The translations under genes and the position numbers were made by a program. Source: Echinarachnius parma (taxonomy: Eukaryota > Echinodermata > Echinoidea > Clypeasteroida > Echinarachniidae). From it: a stretch of DNA of 64,000 nucleotides. Shown in pieces: positions 11,511 through 21,928 of the stretch. The first letter of the stretch is position 1, and each line of letters opens with the position of its first letter. The stretch covers positions 62,001 to 126,000 of the forward strand of contig JBAMJV010008256.1 in the NCBI GenBank assembly GCA_037951105.1, written 5' to 3'. Below the pieces are notes generated by a model that was not told the DNA's origin, searched no databases, and saw only the letters and a list, made by a program, of their open reading frames with translations.

Positions 11511-12248
11511 AAAAAGTTAAATGCCTAAGTACAGGTACCCAAAGAATCTTTAAGTGGACTGACAGCTAGAAGTTGTCAATTTCATAATTAATTGTTATGA
11601 TTGTCTTGATGCAGAAGAATGTATCATGCTATTGAATGTTTTATTTTCATATGTTATTGTTGCTGTTGTATTACAGTCATACAGTCACAATATAACCAAA
11701 CAGGTGTTTGCTTTATTGAAAAGAGGCTGCAGTGAAGAATACTGCAATGTGTAGGCAGTACTGCTGAAACTGATGTTCTCTTGGATGGGCTAAAAAAAAA
11801 AGATGCACTCTCTGTCAGATTGTACTTGGACTGAAAATTCAATCATATGTCAAAAATGTCAAAGGGGTGTTCCATATATATTTTTCAGATTTTTGTATCT
11901 GAAAGTAAATGAATTAATTACAAGGATGTGTTTAAATCTGATAACAATATGATTTGAACAAGGATAATTACAGATGCACAAACTCAATTTATGTGGTAGT
12001 GTATTTCTATTATAATTTAGGGACGGAACAATATGCAGACATGCATAAATAGAATACTTTCGACACTGTTCAGCAGTTGGTATTGTAATAGTCATATACT
12101 GCCACATACCGGTAGTAGGAATGTGTGCACCCCACAGACAGCACTTGCATGTATGACCATTCTGTTCAGTGGAAGCAATAACTGTTTTATGTCATATTGA
12201 TGATTATGCTATGTATCCTCATATTGTCATGATGGTTCATTGTTGGCA

Positions 12249-12680
12249 ACATGAATTTCATCAGGTTGACAATGTTAAGGCTTTGTATTTTAGATAATTG
12301 TAATGTGATCTACCACAAAGGGAGGAGGACGTTCTACACTTCATCTGTCTGTCTCTTTGTCAATATGTCTATGATGCTATGAAATGCTGGGAATTGCCAT
12401 CAAACCAAACTGTATCTTTTCTGCGATGTTGAGGGTAGTTGATCTTTAAAAAAAATAACAATAAACAATACATTAATGGAAGTAAAACACTTAACAGAAT
12501 GGGAAGAACTATACGTTTCTTTGCCATCAGTAATTGTTACAAGTACCTATACATACATGTAGCATTTATGAACTGACAAAAGGGAGATATATACTCTGGA
12601 GATTATGGCAGTTTTGGTTTTGTTTGTTTTCTTGTTTCTTTAACTTTATTTTGCACTTGTGGAAGACTCAATGTACTTAA
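12249..12680. repeat. ~430-bp direct repeat, copy 2
   Basis: This is the second copy of the 11068-11510 segment, sharing GGGAATTGCCATCAAACCAA and ATTAATGGAAGTAAAACACT. It differs by small deletions (for example near 12305 and 12370). Confidence 0.85.
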
Positions 12681-14423
12681 CAAAAAAGAGTGAAATTGCA
12701 GGTACCAGTCTCAACGCATTTTTAAGGTCATGATTGTGATAGATTACCAGTTTAAATCTCACTAAACTTATGAGTGGAAAACACCTGACGATATCTAGTT
12801 ATAGCGAGAGGTGACATACGTTACATGCTAAATTATGTATTTGAATCAAAACATCAGATAAGAAGAGGGGCATAATTTGAATTTGTTGAGTTCTGCTGTT
12901 TTAAAAGATCAAAATTAGCTGTTCCAACTTCCTGCCTAAATATCTTGTCTACATTATATTAAGTTGAGTTGTGTTCATGTATTGGTGTTCTTTTTGAATT
13001 GTTGCTGTTTGCTTGTTTACTTTATTTATTTCATTGCCATCAAAGTTCTTACCAGTATGCATTTTTAAGAGTAAATTATTGTGACTGATGGAAATGCCTT
13101 ACATTTGTGGTCAAAAGTCATAGGACGCCTGCAAAATTATTTCCGGTCTCCAAACAAGACGATTTTGTTTACTTTTATATTGGGATTAACATATTTCACG
13201 AGATCATCAGGACAGTGATCATATTAGATCAGGAAAATGTTGGTTGACATGATATATTGGTGGAATTATTGTACAGGGTGGCCCATGAAAATGCAGCCGA
13301 GGACTGCAGCATTTCCCGAAATGTCTTGCTGATTTAATCATGTAACCACTTGTTAAATGGGGTAAATATAATTTTCTTTGAGAAAGATTTATAACCAGAT
13401 TTTTACTTTTGCCTCCAATGTTGTATGTTTTTGTTACGCTGATTAATGACTCAAAATCATTGCTAAAATGTTCTTGTTTTGTGCCAATGTTTTGCTAATC
13501 TTCCTGATTTCACCATGAAAGCCTTTTATCATTTATATTAATTAGTTTTTATTCTATCACTTAAGATAAATGCTGTCAAAAAATGAAAATGTCACAAATG
13601 TGCATCACTTCGAAGGCAACAGTATGTCGGATATGAGCCTTGAAATCGGAACCTAGCCGTATTAATTTAAGTTCTTGGTCTCCACATTCTGCAAATACAT
13701 TTTTTTTTATCTGAGAAGATGATTGATTTTTTTAATGAGATAGGTAATTTGAAGTGTTTATACGTTGATGTTCATTTGTTGAATGTTAGAATTTAACGTT
13801 GATTGTGACAAAGTGTGTAAATATACACCAGAGGATGGCGATGGAATAAGTCACAACGCTCATACTCTGTTCCATCTTGCCTTTCCATTCACCTAAGAAA
13901 AAGAAGCATGCATTTTTAAAATTCTGACAGGAGCGATTTCATGGCAACGTAATTTTCAAAAATGTAATGTGTTTTTGATTTGTTACTGAAACAAAGTTCA
14001 TTTTAGACTCGGTAACACCTCAATAATGCGATAAATTTAGTAACATACTTTGTCATGGAAAGATGTACGCGTCTAGCACAGCCTCATGCAGTCTGGTCAT
14101 GAATACAATAAAAACAGCCTCTAAACGTTCAAAATGTCCTTTAACAAAAATTATTTATTTCAATGTACATTTGTGTGTGTATGTGTTTGTTTTGGATGTT
14201 TCCACAAACCCGTGTTAGTTTGTGTACACGCCATTTGTGGCACGTCATTGTCCCACATGTGAATGTGAACATTAGTTTGAAACTACCTAAATTATGGATC
14301 ATTTCAACTTCAAATAAAGCTTTTCTTGGTATTCCTCTTGCCAAAAGTAAAGATTAATTCAAACATGAAAGAAACTGACCAGAAATATATTGTGATTAAA
14401 ATAGGGCAAAGATGGAATTCCAA
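12681..14423. other. no gene recognised inside the 11.1-kb element
   Basis: AT-rich noncoding DNA. A lone TACAGGGTGGCCCATG at 13274-13289 looks like one end of a TA-type (mariner-like) element, but no partner end was found nearby. Confidence 0.5.
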
Positions 14424-14494
14424 CAAGATTCGAACCCGAGACCTCCGGATTGCTAGACCGGTGCTCTTCCGACTGAGCTATATAAAACCCTAGT
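14424..14494 (-). repeat. tRNA-Ala(AGC)-like relic
   Basis: On the minus strand the D stem (GCTC/GAGC) pairs and the anticodon arm CCGGTCTAGCAATCCGG puts AGC in the loop. A TTCGAAT T-loop is present. The T stem is weak and the acceptor stem does not pair, so I call it a tRNA pseudogene or SINE head. Confidence 0.5.
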
Positions 14495-14872
14495 ACGGTG
14501 CTCGTCCCTGAAACCCCTTAATTCTCATTGCCCGAGTGGTCAGAAGCTTTTATAAACCAAACATAAAGATAATGACAGGGGCAAAGTGTCCACCGTGCAG
14601 TCAGCTTTTTACTTCCCAGTGGAATGGCAGTTCAAGCAGAATTTGTTTTACAACACGTAAGAAAACTCAATATTTATTTACAAAGTTCATTTAATTCGGC
14701 AAATAGAAAAAACAGTAAAATGAAAATGTGTCGTTTGCCGTGTGTGTGGGTGTGGTTGTATGTTTGTGCATGGATAGTAGGCCTACTAGTACTACTAGTA
14801 CTCGTCTTGTACATGTATACCTCCTTGGTCTATGCATGTGTGTTTGTGTATGTTTGTATGTAGGCTACATGT

Positions 14873-15730
14873 AATAATGCCATTGGAAAAAATGCAGAGA
14901 AAAAATGCCAGTGGAAAAAATGCCAGTAACAAAAATGCCAGTGGTAAAAATGCCAGTGATAAAAATGCCAGTGGTAAAAATGCCAGTGACAAAAAATGCC
15001 AGCGGTAGAAATGCCAGTGGTAAAAATGTCAGAAGTAAAAATGCCAGAGGAAAAAATGCCAGAGGAAATATAACAGTGTAAAAGACTGCAAATCTCTTTT
15101 TTTTTTTCTCCTCAAGATTATGGTACATGCCCCCCCCCCCCAAAAAAAAAAAAAAAAACATTCATGGCTTCAAACGATTAAAATGTTTTAATTTGCCCAG
15201 GATAAAACTTGGTTTTGTAAACGGACTTTGTATTTGTATACACTATGCATATGTAAGTCATCTTCGAAGTTATTAATGGCTATGAACCAAAAAGCTTCTT
15301 GGGGTGTTGATTGCAAAAAAAATATTTTCTGCTGCGCCTGCAACCATTGCCCCCCCCCCCCCCCCCCCACCCACTCTTTACATTCTGGGCATGTCAATGT
15401 GGGCCTTTTGGCTCTCTCACCAGTAAATCAGGGAAATAATGCCCCCTCCCTTCCCCCCCCCCCCCCCCCCTCCCTCCCTCTCAATCGAAGATGAATTATA
15501 AAATGTATAGTGTATGCGAATACAAAGTCTGTCTACGAAATAAGTTTTATTCTGGGCAAGGGAAAGCTTTTTTTTTTTTGGGGGGGGGGGGGGGCATGTA
15601 CCATAATCTTGATGAGAACAAAATAGATTTGCAGTCTTTTACACTGTAATATTTCCTCTGGCGTTTTTTCCTCTGGCATTTTTACCTCTGGCATTTTTAC
15701 TTCTGGCATTTTTACCACTGGCAACAAAAA
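14873..15730. mobile_element. foldback element with minisatellite arms
   Basis: The left arm (14873-15262) and right arm (about 15495-15730) are inverted copies. Each outer end is a tandem array of TGCCAGTGGTAAAAA-type units (left array 14880-15068, right array about 15650-15725). The inner arm contains ACTGCAAATCT, TTATGGTACATGCCCC and ACTTTGTATTTGTATACACT with their complements. C runs fill the centre. Long inverted arms ending in tandem subrepeats are typical of foldback elements. It lies inside the 11.1-kb element. Confidence 0.85.
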
Positions 15731-15768
15731 TAGTTCAAGCAACCTAACAGTACGATCTTTTTTTTTAA

Positions 15769-15948
15769 CACACCCTTTCGCAAAACCGGGGGGGGGGGCT
15801 TTGGACGAATGGTCGCGTTCCAGTAAACGCGACGCGATGCGACGTTCCCAACGCACCCTTTCGGCAAAACCGGGGGGGCTTTGGACGAATGGTCGCGTTC
15901 AAGTCAACGCGACGCGACGCGACGCTACCCACCCTTTCGGCACAAGCC
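15769..15948 (-). repeat. right terminal inverted repeat, duplicated unit
   Basis: Read on the minus strand, this end begins GGCTTGTGCCGAAAGGGTGG. It contains two tandem, slightly diverged units of about 90 bp, each with AACGCGACCATTCGTCC and a C run. The left end has only one full unit, so the termini are asymmetric. Confidence 0.85.
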
Positions 15949-17641
15949 TAACATATGACACAGCAAGTGAAGTAATTAACAAACCCTCGACTAATGAACA
16001 TGATTTCCATTCTGCATCCTCATGGACATCCTCAACCAGGGTTTCAAGCAGCATCCTTGATCCCGGGGCTACACAACTGGTAGGTGGCGGTGTACTATCT
16101 ACCATTCTACAGAAATAGTACAACCACAATTTTCTGACAGAACCATGAATATCCATCCATCGGACGACATTGAAGGTAAACACGCGAATAATGAAATGAC
16201 CTACATTTTGATTATCGTAGCATTATCTGTGGCACTCATTTGTATCATCGGCACAGGACTATATCTTCTAGCGCGAAAACGCACATTTAGTGACAGAATG
16301 AACAGCGACCAACGAAATATTCCCATTGTCATGTCACGGTCCAACCTAGCAAATACGATGCACATGGCGTCCATCCCACCACATCGTACGCTCACATTTC
16401 CGAACGTGGGTAACCTTCCTGGCAACGGTAATCCATCACTATCTAATGGAGGGAATAAACATGATGAAGTTTCGTCATGGTCAATTAATCACGCACCGGA
16501 GTTGCCTCCGAGGACCTGCCCTGGTGACCCAACGAAGAAGCAGTTCCCGGACACCTGTGTGCCATATGAGGAAAGTGGAGCATTCTTGAATACAATGGCT
16601 ACTACGCATGTGAATCGTGTCCAGATTCGTAAAGGTGGGAATTTAGCAGAAATCGATGTTGCGACACTTGGTGCTGTTGGTGGAGGCGTAGATGATGAGA
16701 ACATGTACAGCACGGTGGATGATTGCAAACAGAACGAAGTCACCGGTCTGATGGGTAGTGGTCATAACAAAACAATTCCAACCATCGAGGATATATCGGT
16801 AGATTATAATACTGCTGATGATGAAATGCTTAGTATGTTGTATGCCAAACCAGAAAAGAGAAAGAGGGTGAAGCATCAGAAGTCCAACGATAAATTGTCT
16901 TTAAACATTTCTGCCGAGGTTGATGATTCTGATTACGACGTCCTTAGAGCAAATTTTAGGAAAGAAGAAATTTGCATTGCGCTGAGGTCAATAGTTGGTC
17001 AGCATTACCTAGTCAAGATATTTTGTAACGTAGTAATTTAAGCTTTAAAAGGGTAAACATAGATTTATATTTATGTATAGGCATGACGTGTTTGCACATT
17101 TACATAATTATAAATATGTCACTATAACTATTATAATACTGCGCTAGGCTACCTGATCCATTTTTCGACCAGTTTTTGTCACTCTTGTCCTACGATGTCG
17201 TGTGGGAGCCCAGCAGAATCTCATATTCCAGACGGATACGACGAGACTGCACGTTCACGAGCGATTTCAGACATCCCCGCTACTTCTGATCTCAACGGTC
17301 ACCATGAACCTGACGACTCGTGCCTTGTCGCATCACAGCCTGGACATGCTGGAGAGAATAGCGAAGCGGTGTCAGCAATTCATGAGTATAGTTACTTCCC
17401 TTGCTACCCGGGCGACATCCCAGCTCCAAGAAGTGATTATGGCATCTGCGATGACGTCGGGCAGCTCCCCCTGTTTTCATCGGCGACCCGTACTTCTCTA
17501 GAGCATGGGAGTGGTGCATTGCAAGCCAGTGATGGAGCAAGCGGGAGAGTGTCATCGGAACCCTCGGGCAGAGATCCGGCTCGACTTTACCTGGATGAAT
17601 TCTTTGATTCGTCTGAATACGAGCTGTTGAGTTACAGCTAA
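15949..17641 (+). pseudogene. receptor family G1, second part
   Basis: Homology resumes right after the transposon in the frame broken at 4839: stalk (SSWTSSTRVSSSILDPGATQ), then a stop at about 16116-16118 caused by a small deletion. The tail resumes at 16145 in another frame with transmembrane segment (YILIIVALSVALICIIGTGL), PYEESG, NMYSTV, MLYAKP and SDYDVL. A conserved TTG/GTCA donor at 16997/16998 and acceptor at 17213 remove a 216-bp intron in phase 1. The last exon (17214-17641) has SSEPSGRDP and ends SEYELLSYS, an ITIM-like SxYxxL. Two lesions make G1 a likely pseudogene, although the 16145-17641 part is still well preserved. Confidence 0.85.
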
Positions 17642-18689
17642 AATAAGTCTAGATCGACAAGGTATGGGTGTTACTATCAACATTCAAAACCGGGCCTTAG
17701 CTTTTTATTTGATTGTTCCCATATATGAATGGTTTAAGTCCGTTATGTCTTCTAAAACGTTATTAAGTAATATTCAAGTATCATTCAGTAATACTTAGGG
17801 AGTGATAATTAAAAGGATATAGTTGTGTTTACCTCACACATACAATTTACATAATTGGTGTAGATATCTTTATGATAGGCACATTATTGTGAATATTTCC
17901 GCTCAATATTACTAGCCATACCAATTATTACAGTTTTTGTGATTTATAATCTATTGTATCGATCTAGTAAGGAACTGTTATTAGCATTAATGTAATCAGC
18001 CAATGTAATTATGTTGAAAATTACTGTCATTTATTTTTTGATAGTGTATTCTATAAATTGTTTTGGAAGAAAATTAGACAGTTTTGTTTAAGGTTACAAT
18101 AGGTAATGAAAAAGTGACAATTGATTAAAAAGATATTGTTGTAGACAGGAAAGGATGAAAAGATACGCCAATGTTATTCTTTCAAAATATGTTAATCAAT
18201 TTCGGATCCTTTATTTTATTTAGGGAAATAAACAAAATATTTGAAATTGTTTTTGTAGACATTAAATATAGAAGTAAAGTAAATAAAGATATAATTTGGA
18301 GGACAACAGATGAAGCCATAATTCAAAGGCATGTATAGTGTAAACATCATCATTTGTTGGTATAACATCCTGAAAGTATAATTTGAAGTCAGGCAATTGT
18401 TACTTTGTTCTTACTTTCTCTTTCTCTCTAATTGAACTTATTCAACATTGTGTAAACTGTGTTATTCATTGATGTACTGTTGATGTGTAACTGATGTATG
18501 TTAACTTTATAAGAGAACCAACAAAAAATAAAAATCAGAGTCTAGCCTATTAACATAATCGTAAAAGGAAAATACATCAGCTGGTTAATTTCTGTAAATA
18601 TTATTATTGCGTTAAAGCTACATTGTTTTGAAAAACTGCGTATAAAGAAATTACAGATTGACATTAAAATGATCAACATGTTTCATTTT
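17642..18689. other. 3' flank of G1, duplicated with the gene
   Basis: This noncoding DNA aligns by eye with 40560-41340 and 45690-46640. Shared pieces include GTGATTTATAATC, CGCCAATGTTATTCTTTC / CGCCAAGTATACTCTTTT, GGATCCTTTATTTTATTTAG and ATTATTATTGCGTTAA. These are 3' flanks of the tandem duplication unit. Confidence 0.7.
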
Positions 18690-19136
18690 ACAAACATACC
18701 AATTTATACGACCCGATGGTACACCGATTTGATATTGTTTTTTTAGTTGATGCACTCCACGTGCATGCTCATGAAACGTCACATTAAAACGGGCGTGTAC
18801 ACCCAATATTCAAAGTAACATGAATTATGTGGATTGAAGTGTTTGTATGCAACATTAACAGTCCGCTGGATGAGACCGATTATGGTACATATTACATTCA
18901 TGTAGAACAGTGTCCTAAATTCCTTTCGTTTAACCTAACATAATATGCCACAGTTAGTAAAGTAACTGACAAAACCTGGACTACTGACCATGCTTTCCGT
19001 TCTGTATGGACATCCACAATCAGGATTTCAAGCAAAATCCTTGTTCCCGGAGCTACACAACTGAACAGTGGCGGCGTATGATCCACCTTTTCTAGAGATA
19101 CAGGACAATCAACATTCTCACAAAAGACCATAAAGA
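18690..19136 (+). pseudogene. receptor family relic (middle of first exon)
   Basis: A short decayed copy without signal peptide or tail. Recognisable parts are CGACCCGATGGTACACCGAT, GATTATGGTACATATTACAT (D-Y-G-T-Y-Y), and the stalk with ATCCTTGTTCCCGGAGCTAC. It has several stops and indels. It sits between the G1 3' flank and a LINE fragment. Confidence 0.85.
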
Positions 19137-19654
19137 TCCCTGGTTACTTTGCTTTAGAGGGCGCTTCAAGAACAAATTAATTTGCGAGGTAATTGACAAA
19201 TAAGTGTAATATTTGGAAGAGCACGTGATTTTAAAGCTGAAACAAACTTTATTTCATCAAAATCGATTCAGAAAGAGCTGAAATATCAATGAATATATCA
19301 ATATATATATCAATATATATATATATCAATGAAAATATACTAAAGAGGATGACTTCCTCAAGGCAGAAGCCACCTTGTGTGAAGCTCCAAACAACCGTCC
19401 TTCCATCGTACTACAAAGAGAACCATATGAAGGCTAATATGCGATGTATTTGTTGTTTTGCCTTATGCTTAATATGAAATTATTTGTAAAATTGTATTTA
19501 GTTACTATGTTTTTAAGGTGCCCCGCTTTCAAGCTTTGCTTTCAAGGGGCACCTCAACCATTTGTTGATTTTCTTGTATTTAATGTATTTTGATATTTGG
19601 TTGAAATAAATTAAATAAACCAACCACAAATCAAGTATAATAATAATAATATCA

Positions 19655-20490
19655 AACTGAAGATCACTTGTAATGGAATCAGACTGGAACACTGTGCTAA
19701 TCATGTATACATTGGAGTTACCTTAGATAGATCTTTGGCGTACAAGGCCCATATCACTAACCTCAAGGGAAAAATCAGCTCTAGGAATGCTCTTCTTGAC
19801 GAACTGAGCACATCCAAGTGGAAAGCAAACCTAACACATATCACAGCTACTCATCTGGCTCTCTGCTATTCTTCTGCAGAGTATGCATGCCCGGTATGGG
19901 AACGATTAGCACTTGTAACTTAGATTGATCATGTGCTAAACATACATAAGCTGCCCCTACATCACAGGGTGCATGAGACCAACAAGGACTGATAATCTAA
20001 TCTGCTCTCTAGTACCGCGCCGCCTGAAATAAGTAAAGCTGTTGCTAGACAGAAGGAACGACAGAGCCAAACATAGGACCTCAGACATCACCTCCATGAC
20101 CACCCACTACATCATCGGCTCCGTAAGTTACAGAACAGCTTCCTTTCATCTGTTGACCCCCTGGACTGCAAGAAAGCTAAAAGACGGGGAAGAGAGACTT
20201 GAGGACATGCCAAAATGCACGCGTACGTCTTTGTAGCTATCACGAAAATTGCCATCAGAGCGGGATTCAACCACACCTTGATGACGTGGCGTAGCCTGAA
20301 TAGACTTGTTGAGCTGGGGATATATCGAAAGTGCATCATAGTGTGTGCGCCTTCAAGGCCCTTAGTCCATGGAACATATGCTTAGTTGTGATCATGCCCA
20401 TGTGATCTGACAGACCAACGACGTTACGCTCAGACTTGCCCGCAGGATTTGCAGGAAGTTGTATTATTATACGAAATGATGATGATGTGT
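19655..20490 (+). mobile_element. LINE 3' fragment (C-terminus of reverse transcriptase ORF)
   Basis: Translation gives a typical post-catalytic LINE segment: YIGVTLDRSLAYKAHI, SSRNALLDEL and CYSSAEYACPVW, spread over frames with several stops. No catalytic RT motif is present, so this is a 5'-truncated dead copy. Its C-terminal type differs from the LINE at the right end of the window. Confidence 0.75.
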
Positions 20491-20689
20491 TTAAATGAGA
20501 TAAAAATTGCAAATTTATATTCGAATTTTACAAATAGTTAAAACTCTCCACTAGAAAAATATTGAAATCCGAACACTTAAATAATACATATCCTTTCAAC
20601 GTTAGATAAATTCAGAAAATAAACTTCTTCCATACTTCTATTGGTAATACAAAAAATGGGAACCGCTAGAGTTATGAGTAAGTTGTGTG

Positions 20690-21203
20690 CATTGAGTATT
20701 GGTACTTCCCGAAATGCCCCTTGACACTAAATTGGTTGATTTTAATTCCATTTGAAAGTTCCTTGATTGAAAATGAGAATCATTCCCTTTCAAATGGTCT
20801 CATAGTTTAAGAATTTTGATTTCAAGATATTTTATTCATAAGTCTACCGGCCAGGGGGACATTTCGACATTCTAGAAAAATATTTTAAAAATGCTAATAG
20901 ACTACTTTGAACAAAATCTAAATAGGTTTTTAAATAGTTGTTGATAATATCTCTATTGAATCATTATTTTAAAAAAACATTACATGCACAATTTTGTATG
21001 AAAAAATGGCTAAAACCAATGCGTTTTTCGAGAGCGCCCTCTTGTGTTGTAACGGCTCCTTTTTAATGATAACATGGTTTTTACTAATAGTCGTTCATAT
21101 TTGTGTATACCTTTCGAGCATAGTGGAGTTATAGTTTGTACCGTAATGATGAAAGGTTTGGTTACTAAAGTTAAGTTTTACCAATACTCAACTCTCCCTT
21201 TAA
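20690..21203 (-). mobile_element. TTAA-type MITE, copy 2 (left end worn)
   Basis: It is homologous, in inverted orientation, to 49545-50099 (shared GAGAGCGCCCTC, GATAACATG and TTAAATAGTTGTTG). The right end ACTCAACTCTCCCTTTAA retains the terminal repeat and TTAA. The left terminus is degraded (TTGAGTATTGGTA). Confidence 0.7.
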
Positions 21204-21928
21204 CATGTTTAAAGTGATCCATTAACTTTTGTAAAATTTATCCAAAACCACCTGAATCTTTTAGACCTAGATTTCCTGTGCCTTGTAGTATGGTGTACGA
21301 CAACACAAAAACGAAATAGGTTTCAATTTTTCAAATGGCCATACAATCATGGAGAAATTTTTGATCGGGAAGAAAGGCGTTCTGGAAGACATTTCGATTT
21401 TTTTCTTACACATCATTCAAACGAATCTTACAGTTATATCGAGATACAAGTTTTATGTCATATGTCACTTTTGGAAATATCTTACGAGGTTAATACTAAA
21501 TGGATCAACTAAAGTCATGAAACCAAAATATTGAGAAATTATATTCTAAAGACATAATAAAAAAAAAACACTCAAACATATTAGTTTTCGCTCTGTTATG
21601 CAAATGGTCAAAAGAGATATGCATTAATAATTGCAGTATCATTGTTGAGAAACGAAAGTGAAGCTGATACCCGGACTCAATGATATGCGTTGTCTAAAAT
21701 TGATAGAGCGAGGAACACAGATTCTGGTCAACATGACATGCAAATCCAGGGGACAAATATAAATCCTCTTGTTTTCCGTAACCTTTCTTTAATAATGGTC
21801 GATCAGACTTGCTTTTCAGGTAGGCTTGAGAGGTTCTCATCAAGGCGTTTCTGACAATATTCATATCATCATACGCATTTGAACCCAAGGGGAAAAAAAT
21901 ATTGACATATTCAAGATAAGTAAAAGAA
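21204..21928 (+). promoter_or_regulatory. upstream region of G2 with conserved box
   Basis: Noncoding. At 21653-21668 it has ACGAAAGTGAAGCTGA, the same box as upstream of G1, G5 and G6, about 275 bp before the ATG at 21929. The preceding TATCATTGTTGAGA matches ATCATTGTTGGGG upstream of G5. The adjoining CCAATAAAT is altered here. Confidence 0.45.

Larger units (their letters stand above)
4840..15948. mobile_element. 11.1-kb TIR DNA transposon inside G1
   Basis: The element is 11,109 bp. Its ends are GGCTTATGCCGAAAGGGTGG at the left and the inverted GGCTTGTGCCGAAAGGGTGG at the right. The inverted match runs about 100 bp almost perfectly through GTCGCG repeats and a GGTTTTGCCGAAAGGGTGCG segment. 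The right end carries a second, tandem copy of the terminal unit. The 9-mer TAACATATG flanks both sides (4831-4839 and 15949-15957). Long TIRs with a 9-bp target duplication fit the Mutator group best, but no transposase is recognised, so it is probably non-autonomous. It holds older repeats and possible captured exons. Confidence 0.9.

Noticed and set aside
13274..13289. Complete mariner-like element
   Set aside because: Only one CAGGGTGGCCC-type end is found; no partner end or transposase.
14424..14494. Functional tRNA-Ala(AGC)
   Set aside because: D and anticodon arms look right, but the T stem is weak and the acceptor stem is absent.
15801..16118. 105-codon frame running from the transposon end into G1
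   Set aside because: It starts in the terminal repeat and is a by-product of the insertion; no promoter or start context supports it.
16145..16145. ATG at 16145 as the true start of an independent G1 gene
   Set aside because: It lies in the stalk by homology; a product from here would lack signal peptide and ectodomain.
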